From positions 1,815,001 to 1,879,000 of the forward strand of contig NZ_CP087999.1 in the NCBI RefSeq assembly GCF_021044625.1: a stretch of DNA of 64,000 bases. Reading direction: 5' to 3'. Of the stretch, positions 55,215 through 62,833 are shown piece after piece. The notes under the pieces are model-generated. The model made no database searches and had not been told where the DNA came from. It saw only the letters and a program-made list of their open reading frames with translations. A program made the translations under genes and the position numbers. Source of the stretch: Geomonas sp. RF6 (GTDB lineage Bacteria; Desulfobacterota; Desulfuromonadia; Geobacterales; Geobacteraceae). Each line of letters opens with the position of its first letter. Position 1 is the first letter of the stretch.

Positions 55215-55972
55215 TTTTTCCCCTCCTTGCGGATCAGGAGCACCTGCTTCAGGAAAGCGTGGACGAGAAGGAGGAAGCCGGCACCAACCTCGATTCCGAC
55301 GGCGATGTTGAAGAGGGGGAGCATCCCCGAGGAGAGGAGCTCACCCTTTTCCCCGAACGGGAGGATGTTTTTCATGCACGGCTCGCCGAGAAGGAGGGGA
55401 ATGGCCGCCAGGAGTGCGAAGGCGGCAGCTCCGGCCGATTCTGTGAGCTCGACCGGGTGTTCCTTCACAAAGGACGCAAGGTCCTCGAATTCGCCGCTGA
55501 GGTACACGAAATAGAAGGCGCTGGCGAGAAGTACTCCACCCTGGAATCCCCCTCCGGGGGAGAGATGTCCGTGCAGGACGACGTAGATGCCCAAAAGGAG
55601 AGTGAAGGGGAACATGATGAGTCCCGACACTCGGCACGCCGGGCCGATCCGCGCTGCGGGGTGTCCCGGCGCCTGGTCGTGCGCCCCCCTCTCCTTTTCC
55701 GATGGCTGGCGGCGCATCAGGAGGAGTGCGCCTGCAACGGCGGCGAAGAGGATGAATTCCTCGCCAAGGGTGTCGAAGCCGCGGTAATCGAAGGTCACCG
55801 CCGCCACCCCCTGCTGCGTGTGGCGCAACTCCCCCATGGTCTGCAGCACCACGTCCCCATAGGGCCCGCGGTAATCCCCGAAGGGGGGGATGCCGGCCAG
55901 GGCATCCAGGAGCCCCCAGCCGAAGGCGGCCGCGGCGGCGAGAAAGAGAATTACCCGGAGCCGGCCGCTCAT
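55211..55972 (-). CDS. mrpB: Mrp antiporter subunit B
   Basis: The 253-residue protein ends in a MnhB domain (about 110-250), seen in LHGHLSPGGGFQGGVLLAS and GIEVGAGFLLLVHAFL. The first hundred residues include RGFDTLGEEFILFAAVAGALLL, as in the C-terminal part of MrpA or the MbhE-like module. It overlaps the DUF4040 gene upstream and mrpC downstream by four bases each. Confidence 0.87.
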   Translation of the reverse strand: MSGRLRVILFLAAAAAFGWGLLDALAGIPPFGDYRGPYGDVVLQTMGELRHTQQGVAAVTFDYRGFDTLGEEFILFAAVAGALLLMRRQPSEKERGAHDQAPGHPAARIGPACRVSGLIMFPFTLLLGIYVVLHGHLSPGGGFQGGVLLASAFYFVYLSGEFEDLASFVKEHPVELTESAGAAAFALLAAIPLLLGEPCMKNILPFGEKGELLSSGMLPLFNIAVGIEVGAGFLLLVHAFLKQVLLIRKEGKK

Positions 55973-56211
55973 TCCGCACCCCCGGAGGATGTCTTCGCCA
56001 CCGTCAGCATCACCATGAGAGGATAGGCAACCGCCCCCACCACGAGCTCCGACAGGGCTACGTCGGGTGCCTGCAGCGCCAGAAAGAGAACGGTCAGCAG
56101 GAGCCCGTAGAGGCTCGCCACCATAGACTGCCTCAGCGGGTCACGCGTTGCCACGACCGCGGTCCCCCCCGCGGCGACCAGGATAAAGCTGACAAGCTGT
56201 ACCACATCCAT
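55969..56211 (-). CDS. DUF4040 / MrpA C-terminal-like subunit
   Basis: The 80-residue protein has three hydrophobic segments and LALQAPDVALSELVVGAV, the MbhD/MrpA-C DUF4040 pattern. A stand-alone DUF4040 gene shows that the long NuoL-like part of MrpA is absent from this cluster, as in Mbh-type or group-2-like Mrp modules. The ATG at 56211 was chosen by family length; the stop overlaps the mrpB start. Confidence 0.82.
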   Translation of the reverse strand: MDVVQLVSFILVAAGGTAVVATRDPLRQSMVASLYGLLLTVLFLALQAPDVALSELVVGAVAYPLMVMLTVAKTSSGGAE

Positions 56212-56222
56212 AAGAGCCCTCC

Positions 56223-56558
56223 CTACCCCTCCCCCTCCGTTTCCCTCATCTTTCCCTGCCTTATGCGGGCCTCCCTCAGGTAATGGGCACGCGCCGCGGC
56301 ATAGGTGAGGACGGGGTTGCTGGCCAGCATGATGACGAGGACGAGCAGCGTCTTGAACGCCGCGGTACCAATCCCTTCCTGCAGCAGGACGGCGCCGGCA
56401 ACGGCTGCGGTGCCGAGGACCGCTACAGGGGCAAGGTAGTGGATCTTCGTGTAGAAATCCTTCATCACCAGAATGCCGAGGGCGCACAGTACGCCGACGA
56501 CGGCGGTGAAGCCGAGGAGGACGAGACAGAGGGTGCTCGGGTTCCCGGGCGCACTCAT
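56223..56558 (-). CDS. mrpG: Mrp antiporter subunit G
   Basis: The 111-residue protein has three hydrophobic segments and the MnhG signature GILVMKDFYTKIHYLAPVAVLGTAAV (in two parts). Its ATG overlaps the mrpF stop (ATGA). The charged C-terminal tail is cytoplasmic by family precedent. Confidence 0.9.
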   Translation of the reverse strand: MSAPGNPSTLCLVLLGFTAVVGVLCALGILVMKDFYTKIHYLAPVAVLGTAAVAGAVLLQEGIGTAAFKTLLVLVIMLASNPVLTYAAARAHYLREARIRQGKMRETEGEG

Positions 56559-56806
56559 AGCCAGCGCTCGAGAAACCGGATGTACACGAGGGCCGAGGCG
56601 AAGGAGAGGATGGCAAGGATGATGGCGAGGTCGAAGTAGTTTTCCCTGCCGTACCCCTCCGCCAGGAGGATGAGGACGATGACCGAGAGGAGCTGCGCCA
56701 TCTGCAGGGCCGCGAAGCGCTCCATGAGCCTGCCCCTCAGGCAGACCCAGCCGCAGGGGAGAATGGCCAGGAGAAGGACGGCGGCGGTAAGGAGCCAGGG
56801 ATTCAT
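56555..56806 (-). CDS. mrpF: Mrp antiporter subunit F
   Basis: The 83-residue protein has three hydrophobic segments; LRGRLMERFAALQMAQLLS and YFDLAIILAILSFASALVYIRFLE fit MnhF. The start overlaps the mrpE stop by four bases, and the stop overlaps mrpG. The frame is open upstream only inside mrpE, so the short start is correct. Confidence 0.88.
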   Translation of the reverse strand: MNPWLLTAAVLLLAILPCGWVCLRGRLMERFAALQMAQLLSVIVLILLAEGYGRENYFDLAIILAILSFASALVYIRFLERWL

Positions 56807-57300
56807 GGGAGCTCCAGGAAAAGGCGGTCTACCTTCGAGATCTCCTTTCCCACCAGCTGCCGGACGAGCGCGGTGTCGCGCTCGCGGTCTTCCAGGAGCA
56901 GGTAGCTGTTGGGAGTGACGCATACCCCGAAGGTCATGAAGGCGCGACGTGCGGCGTCGTGGTAGTCTCTCGGCGGTGGAAAGGGATGCTCCAGGAGGAC
57001 CCCCTCTACCTCCTCTCCCCGCAGGCGTCGCAGGAGGGGGAAGAGGAGGAGCCAGGATTCCTCCAGCATCGCCCACGGGATACGCAGCAAAAGGAGAAGC
57101 CAGGAGGGCTTCAGCCGCAGGGGGGTCTTGAAGGGGTGCTTCAGATGCAGCACGAGGAAGATGAGAAAGGACGAAGCGGCGGCCGCAGCTACGATTTCCT
57201 CGGGACTTTTGCTCCCGGCAAGGAGGAGGTAGCAGCCGGAAAAGCATACCCAGGAGAGGGCAATCGCAAGCAGCCTTCCATAACCGTTCCCGTATGCCAT
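56803..57300 (-). CDS. mrpE: Mrp antiporter subunit E
   Basis: The 165-residue MnhE-family protein has two hydrophobic segments at the N-terminus and a soluble C-terminal part with TFGVCVTPNSYLLLEDRERDTALVRQLV. GGAGGGG precedes the ATG. It opens the antiporter genes 19 bases after the SDR stop, so the antiporter may share a transcript with the oxidoreductase genes upstream. Confidence 0.88.
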   Translation of the reverse strand: MAYGNGYGRLLAIALSWVCFSGCYLLLAGSKSPEEIVAAAAASSFLIFLVLHLKHPFKTPLRLKPSWLLLLLRIPWAMLEESWLLLFPLLRRLRGEEVEGVLLEHPFPPPRDYHDAARRAFMTFGVCVTPNSYLLLEDRERDTALVRQLVGKEISKVDRLFLELP

Positions 57301-57319
57301 CGCCCCTCCTCACTCTTTC

Positions 57320-58354
57320 TCAGCGGAAAATTCTGAACCTGCGTCGCTTCTTCCTGCGGCACCTGGCGAGAGAGAGGAGGAGCCCGGCGCTCCCCGCGGC
57401 GGCCAGGGCCAGTTGCCATTTGTGCTCCGCCATCCACACTTCGGGGCTGCCCTCCTGCGCCCTCTCATCGAAGGTGCCCCGAGCTCCGAAGGGGCCGGGA
57501 ACAGTTTCCCACAGGTTGTTCGGCCGATCCGGTACCTCCGGCTCATCGGTCTGTTGCGCCGCATACCCCTTGCGGGCCAGGTAACGGTCGAGGAGTCCGG
57601 GGAAAAGACGGTTTCCGAGGAACGACTCCACCGTCGGCACCCCGACCCAGAGCTCACGCCTCCTGTGGTGCGCCGCCCAGACGATGGCGCGCGCCGCCAC
57701 CTCCGGCTGATAGATCGGAGGGACCGGCTGCGCCTTGAAGGGGAGGCGCGACTTCACCCAAGCGAACTGCGGGGTGTTCATGGCGGGAAGCTGCACCATG
57801 GTGAGGTGCACACCGGAGCAGCTGTGCAGGAGCTCGCAGCGGAGCGAGTCGGTGAAGCCGCGAATGGCGTGCTTTCCGCCGCAGTAGGCGGACTGAAGCG
57901 GGATGCTCCGGTCCGCCAGCGCGGAGCCGACCTGGACAATCACCCCGCGGTCGCGCGGCATCATCCGCTTCAGCGCCGACCAGGTGCCGTACACCGTCCC
58001 GAGATACGTCACCTCAGTCACCCGCCGGAACTCCTCCGGGGTCATCTCGGTGAAGGGTGAGAAGACGGAAGTCATGGCGTTGTTCACCCAGATGTCGATC
58101 GGGCCGAAGGCCTCCTCCGTCTCCTGTGCTGCGCGCTCCACCTGCCCGGGATCGGCGACGTCGGTGACAACCACAAGACCTTCACCCCCGGCCGCCTCCA
58201 CTTCCCGCCGCACCGACTCGAGACGCTCGCGGTCCCGCGCCAGAAGCGCCACCCGGGCGCCGGTGCGGCCGAAAGCGCAGGCGACGGCACGCCCGACGCC
58301 GGCCGAAGCACCCGTCACCACCACTGTCTCCTTCTTCCCCTCTTTCCTTTTCAC
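57320..58354 (-). CDS. Short-chain dehydrogenase/reductase with C-terminal membrane tail
   Basis: The 344-residue protein has the NAD(P) motif VVTGASAGVG near residue 12, NNAMTSVF in the NNAG position, the serine in VQVGSALAD and YCGGKHA (YxxxK) near 160. The last 40 residues contain a hydrophobic helix and a strongly basic end (CRRKKRRRF), suggesting membrane attachment. GTG at 58354 has GGAGGAAGG upstream and overlaps the DUF2231 stop. Substrate unknown. Confidence 0.85.
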   Translation of the reverse strand: MKRKEGKKETVVVTGASAGVGRAVACAFGRTGARVALLARDRERLESVRREVEAAGGEGLVVVTDVADPGQVERAAQETEEAFGPIDIWVNNAMTSVFSPFTEMTPEEFRRVTEVTYLGTVYGTWSALKRMMPRDRGVIVQVGSALADRSIPLQSAYCGGKHAIRGFTDSLRCELLHSCSGVHLTMVQLPAMNTPQFAWVKSRLPFKAQPVPPIYQPEVAARAIVWAAHHRRRELWVGVPTVESFLGNRLFPGLLDRYLARKGYAAQQTDEPEVPDRPNNLWETVPGPFGARGTFDERAQEGSPEVWMAEHKWQLALAAAGSAGLLLSLARCRRKKRRRFRIFR

Positions 58355-58815
58355 TCCTTCCTCCCCTGTGCACCCTCGTCGACCGGATCGACCGCTACCC
58401 CGTGCACGTACACCATCTCCCCCCCGAGCCAGCCGGAAACGGCGAGGAGAAGGACCGCGAGGACCGAGAGTCCCAGCTCCAGCGGCCTGATGCTCCAGGA
58501 GCAGAATCGCCAGCGCCACCAGAGATTGACCGCGTACAGAGTGACAACGGTGAGATTGATGCACATGTGCCAGATCCCTATCCTCTTCGCACGCGAGGGG
58601 CGCATCCGGTACAGGTCCCACGCTCCGGGCAGGGCGGCGAGGAGCGCACCGGCGACCCCCCCCGCCATGGTGTAGAAGGCGCAGCTTTTCCAGACGCCGC
58701 TCCCGGTACGCAGCGTCATCACGTCGCAAAAGAGGGAAAAGAGCCACAACCCGATCGGGAGTGGTATCAGCATCGGGTGGAGCGGGTGCTTCTTTATGCT
58801 GGCGGCGCTAATCAT
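58351..58815 (-). CDS. DUF2231 membrane protein
   Basis: The 154-residue protein has four hydrophobic segments and the DUF2231 opening KKHPLHPMLIPLPIGLW followed by GAWDLYRMRPSRAKRIGIWH. The family is often linked to redox or haem proteins in the membrane. The ATG at 58815 overlaps the FAD oxidoreductase stop. Upstream open frame is shadow. Confidence 0.85.
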   Translation of the reverse strand: MISAASIKKHPLHPMLIPLPIGLWLFSLFCDVMTLRTGSGVWKSCAFYTMAGGVAGALLAALPGAWDLYRMRPSRAKRIGIWHMCINLTVVTLYAVNLWWRWRFCSWSIRPLELGLSVLAVLLLAVSGWLGGEMVYVHGVAVDPVDEGAQGRKE

Positions 58816-61729
58816 TTTCGTCGCCCTGAGCCGCGCTCCTGAAGGCGAGGAGGAGGAGCTCGGCGCTGTGCAGTACCTGACGGCTGGTGCCTTCCATGAT
58901 CTGGGTGCGGCAGCTGAAGCCGTCGGCGACGATATAGTCGGTGATGCTCGCCCTGCGCACCGCGGGGAAAAGGGCAAGCTCGGCGATCTTTTGAGAGATC
59001 TCGTACTTTCCGGACTCAAAGCCGAACGACCCAGCCATGCCGCAGCAGCTCTGCTGCGGCTCCTGTACCGTGAGCCCCATGTCGGTAAGGAGCCTTCGAC
59101 CGGCCGCCCCGTCGAGGACCGCCTTCTGATGGCAGTGCGTCTGCAAGAGCGCATTTCCGGAGAGTTTCGGCGGCCGCAGCCCTTCCCGCAGCATGAACTC
59201 GCTCAGCACAAAGGTGAGGTCCGTTACCCGGCGCCCGTCCTGGTGCTGGGGGAGGAGCCCCGGGAGCTCGTCGCGAAAGGCCGCCGCGGTGCTCGGCTCC
59301 AGGATCACCACCGGGACCCCCTGGCGCACGAAAGGGCTCAGGAGCTCGACTGCGCGCAGCATCTCCCGCCTCGCCAGGTCGATCATGCCGTAGTCGATGG
59401 GGGGGCGCACCGCGGGGGGGGAGTGCGGCAGCAGGGTCACCGCGTAGCCGTAGCGCTCCAGGACCTCCAGGGCGGCCTTCAGCGTTTCGGGAAAGAAGGA
59501 GTCGTTGAATATGTCGGTGTAGAGGACGACGCGGCGGTTGCCGCGCGGCTCCCTCTTCGTGCGCCGGTACCAGGCGGTGAAGGTCTCCGCGGCGAAGAGG
59601 GGGATGGTGCGCTCCTGCGCGATCCCCCCTATCCCCTTCGCAACGGTGCTCAGCCCCGGGGTGCGAGAGAAGAAGTTCGCCATCCGCGGCATCCTCGCAC
59701 CGATCCTCCCCCACCTCCCGATCAGCCCCATGGAGTACGCGGGGCGCGGGCGAAGGCGGGAGCGGTAATAGTGGGAGAGAAACTCGGCCTTGTAGGTCGC
59801 CACATCCACGTTCACCGGGCACTCCCCCTTGCACCCCTTGCAGGAGAGGCAGTACTCCAGCGCCTCCAGGACCTCTTTCGAGCGCCAGCCGTCCTTCAGG
59901 AAGTCGCCGCGGAACATCTCGAAAAGGAGGTGGGCCCGGCCGCGGGTGGTGTGCATCTCCTCCCTGGTGACTTGGAAGCTGGGGCACATGAAGGCGTCGT
60001 GCGTCCTGCGGCACTTCCCCACGCCGACGCACCGCAGGGTGGCGCGCGCGAAGCTCCCCTCATCATTGGGGAAGCGGAAGTGCGTCTCGGGCTGGATCGG
60101 ATTGTATTCCACCCCGAGGCGCAGGTTCTCGTCCGGGCGGTACGGGTCGATGACCTTCCCGGGGTTCATCTTCCACTGGGGGTCCCAGAGGGTCTTGAAC
60201 TGCCGGAAGGCCTCAATGAGCTCGTCGCCGTACATCTTGCGCAGGTAGATCGCCTTCGACTGCCCATCACCGTGCTCGGCGGAGAAGGAGCCGCCGTAGC
60301 GGACCACGAGATCGGTGGCCCTGTCGAGAAAGGAGGTGAAGTTCTTTACCCCTTGGGCGCTGAAGAGGTCGAAGGTGATGCGGCAGTGGATGCAGCCGTC
60401 CCCGAAGTGTCCGTAGAGGGCGGCGGTGAGGGAGTACTCGTCCAGGAGCTTGCGGAAGTCGCGCAGGTAGGCGCCGAGGTTGTGCGGCGGGACCGCGGCA
60501 TCCTCCCACCCCGGCCAGCTCAGCGGCACCCCCGGCACATTGGCGGTGGCACCGAGTCCCGATTCCCGGATCTCCCAGATCCTCTTCTCCTCGTGCTCGG
60601 AGAGATACACCTTCATCGACGGGGGGCTCTTCACCTTGCGCAGCGCCTCCATGGCGCGCTTCGCGTTTTCGTTCGCCTCCTCCTTCGTGTCGCCGCCGAA
60701 CTCCGCAAGGAGCCACCCCTTCCCTTCCGGAAGGAGCTCCAGGTTCTCCGGGTGCAGCCCCTTCTCCTTCACGAAGTGGGTCAGCATCTCATCGAGCCCC
60801 TCCAGTCCGATGGGGTCGCAGCGCAGGATGTCGTCGATGTGGTCGGCGGCGGAGTAGACGTCGGGGTAGCCGAGAAGGAGCACGGAGCGAGCGGGGGGGC
60901 TGTGCACGAGGCGCAGCTTCGCCTCCAGGATCGTCACGCACGTCCCTTCCGTTCCGACAAGCGCGTGCGCGACGTTGAAATTCCGCTCCGGGAGGAGCTC
61001 GTCCAGGTTGTACCCGGAGACGCGGCGCGGGATCTTCGGGTAGCGCTGCCGCACGAGATCACCGTACCGGTCGCGCAGGTCCCGCAACCCCCCGTAGATC
61101 TCGCCGCGCCGCCCACCGGCCGCGATGATCTCGCGGAGTTCCTCCTCCGAGGTCGGGCCGACGGTCATGCGGACGCCGTCGTAGGTCACCACGTCGAGCT
61201 CGAGGACGTTGTCCACCGTGCGACCCGCCATCACGGAATGCACCCCGCAGGAGTTGTTGCCGATCATGCCCCCCAAGGTGTTGTAGCTGTGGGTGGCGGG
61301 GTCGGGTCCGAAGGTGAGGTGGTAATTCTCGGCCTGGCTTCTGAGGTGATCGAGGATCGTCCCCGGCTCAACGCGAGCAAACTTCCGGTCCGGGTCGATC
61401 TCCAGGATCCGGTTCAGGTACTTCGAGTGGTCGATCACCACCGCCACGTTGCAGGTCTGGCCGCACAGCCCGGTCCCCCCGCCGCGGGAGACGACGGGAG
61501 CGCCATGACGGTGGCATACCTCCAGCGCTTTCACCACCGCGCCCGCATTCCTCGGGATCACCACCCCGATCGGCACCTGGCGGTAGTTGGAGGCGTCGGT
61601 GGCGTAGAGCGCCCGGCTCCCGGCGTCGAAGCGAACCTCGGCGTCGACCTGATATTTCAGGTCCGCCTCCAGGGCGCCGGGGTTCAACGACGTGTGCACG
61701 AACTCCTCGTGCTGACGAGGATCTGGCAT
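58808..61729 (-). CDS. Large FAD/Fe-S oxidoreductase (glycolate/D-lactate dehydrogenase type)
   Basis: The 973-residue protein fuses an FAD-binding PCMH/FAD-oxidase-C half (about 1-560: VVSRGGGTGLCGQ, NNSCGVHS, GHFGDGCIHCRI) to a ferredoxin/CCG half (about 600-970: CLSCKGCKGECPVNVDV and SCCGMAGSFGFE). This YdiJ-like plan oxidises 2-hydroxyacids and passes electrons through Fe-S centres. GGAGAAGG precedes the ATG. It is the core enzyme of the upstream half of this operon. Confidence 0.9.
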   Translation of the reverse strand: MPDPRQHEEFVHTSLNPGALEADLKYQVDAEVRFDAGSRALYATDASNYRQVPIGVVIPRNAGAVVKALEVCHRHGAPVVSRGGGTGLCGQTCNVAVVIDHSKYLNRILEIDPDRKFARVEPGTILDHLRSQAENYHLTFGPDPATHSYNTLGGMIGNNSCGVHSVMAGRTVDNVLELDVVTYDGVRMTVGPTSEEELREIIAAGGRRGEIYGGLRDLRDRYGDLVRQRYPKIPRRVSGYNLDELLPERNFNVAHALVGTEGTCVTILEAKLRLVHSPPARSVLLLGYPDVYSAADHIDDILRCDPIGLEGLDEMLTHFVKEKGLHPENLELLPEGKGWLLAEFGGDTKEEANENAKRAMEALRKVKSPPSMKVYLSEHEEKRIWEIRESGLGATANVPGVPLSWPGWEDAAVPPHNLGAYLRDFRKLLDEYSLTAALYGHFGDGCIHCRITFDLFSAQGVKNFTSFLDRATDLVVRYGGSFSAEHGDGQSKAIYLRKMYGDELIEAFRQFKTLWDPQWKMNPGKVIDPYRPDENLRLGVEYNPIQPETHFRFPNDEGSFARATLRCVGVGKCRRTHDAFMCPSFQVTREEMHTTRGRAHLLFEMFRGDFLKDGWRSKEVLEALEYCLSCKGCKGECPVNVDVATYKAEFLSHYYRSRLRPRPAYSMGLIGRWGRIGARMPRMANFFSRTPGLSTVAKGIGGIAQERTIPLFAAETFTAWYRRTKREPRGNRRVVLYTDIFNDSFFPETLKAALEVLERYGYAVTLLPHSPPAVRPPIDYGMIDLARREMLRAVELLSPFVRQGVPVVILEPSTAAAFRDELPGLLPQHQDGRRVTDLTFVLSEFMLREGLRPPKLSGNALLQTHCHQKAVLDGAAGRRLLTDMGLTVQEPQQSCCGMAGSFGFESGKYEISQKIAELALFPAVRRASITDYIVADGFSCRTQIMEGTSRQVLHSAELLLLAFRSAAQGDEND

Positions 61730-61747
61730 TGACCTTCTCCTCCTTCC

Positions 61748-62833
61748 CTACATCCGGTAGCGCCGCGCCACATCCTCCCTGAGCGTCACCCCGAGCCCCG
61801 GCCTTGCCGGGGCGGGAGCGAGCTCGCCGCAGGCCGGCTCCACGAAGCCTTCGAAAAGAAGCCTCTCTATCCGCACATGATCGTGAAAGTACTCGAGGTG
61901 CCGCACGGCCGGGGAGGCACAGCAGGGGTGCAGGTTCAGCGACGGGGCACAGTGGGCCGAGAGCGGCACCCCGTAGGCAGAGGCCAGGACGGCGGCCTCC
62001 ATGAAGCCGGAGATGCCGCAACGAGTGGCGTCCGCCTGCAAGACATCGACCGCACCGGCGGCGAGGAGGTCGTGGAAGTAGCCGAGGGTGAAGCCGTATT
62101 CACCCGCCGCTATCTCCATGCCGGCAGGAGCCCGTTCCCGCACCTGGCGAAGCCCCGCCCGGTCGGAGTGCGGCACCGGCTCCTCGAACCAGCTCACCCG
62201 GTGGGGGAGGATCGCTTCTGCAAGGGCGAGCGCTCCCTTCGGGGTGCAGGCGCCGTTCGCATCGATGAAGAGCTCCGCCTTCGCGCCGATCGCTTCCCGC
62301 GCCGCCCCCACCCGATCCACCTCCTCCCGCACCCCCGCCCCCACCTTCATCTTCACCCGGGGGATGCCGTGCTCCACCCAGCCGGAAAGCTGGCGCTGCA
62401 GCTGCTCGCGGGTGTAGGTCGTGAAGCCGCCGCTTCCGTAGACGGGGACGCTTCCCCTGGCGCCACCGAGAAGCCGCACCAGCGGGAGATCCAGGAGCTT
62501 TCCCTTCAGGTCCCACAAGGCGGCGTCGACTGCGGAGAGAGCGAGCATGCCTATCCCGTCGGCACCGAGGTTTCTAAGGGAGGCGGTCATGGCGGCGCGG
62601 CAGGCGGGGATGTCGAAGGGGGTGCGCCCGAGGACGAGCTCTGCCAGCTTTCCCTCGATGAGGGTAGCCGCCGCGGCGTCGGCATAGCTGTAGCCGATGC
62701 CGCGTGCCCCCTCCGCGGCGAGGTGGACAAGGACCATGGTGGTGGAGTCCCAGCGGAAGGTGCCGTCCCCCTCCGGGGAGTCGGTGGGGATCTTCAGAAC
62801 CTCCACCGACAGGTGCTCGACTACCCCCTTCAC
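61748..62833 (-). CDS. Enolase-superfamily enzyme (mandelate racemase/muconate lactonizing type)
   Basis: The 361-residue protein has RVKMKVGAGV (catalytic lysine of the KxK motif), FIDANGACT (metal aspartate), WFEEPVPHSD (metal glutamate), AGEYGFTLGYF and HCAPSLNLH near 300. These are the MR-group residues for abstracting the alpha-proton of a carboxylate. It overlaps the TPP-enzyme stop by four bases. Likely an acid-sugar dehydratase or racemase; substrate unknown. Confidence 0.85.
   Translation of the reverse strand: MKGVVEHLSVEVLKIPTDSPEGDGTFRWDSTTMVLVHLAAEGARGIGYSYADAAAATLIEGKLAELVLGRTPFDIPACRAAMTASLRNLGADGIGMLALSAVDAALWDLKGKLLDLPLVRLLGGARGSVPVYGSGGFTTYTREQLQRQLSGWVEHGIPRVKMKVGAGVREEVDRVGAAREAIGAKAELFIDANGACTPKGALALAEAILPHRVSWFEEPVPHSDRAGLRQVRERAPAGMEIAAGEYGFTLGYFHDLLAAGAVDVLQADATRCGISGFMEAAVLASAYGVPLSAHCAPSLNLHPCCASPAVRHLEYFHDHVRIERLLFEGFVEPACGELAPAPARPGLGVTLREDVARRYRM

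Noticed and set aside
58796-61732. A 978-codon open frame antisense to the FAD/Fe-S oxidoreductase gene
   Set aside because: The minus-strand protein has full family motifs. The antisense frame is an effect of high third-position GC and its product shows no domain.
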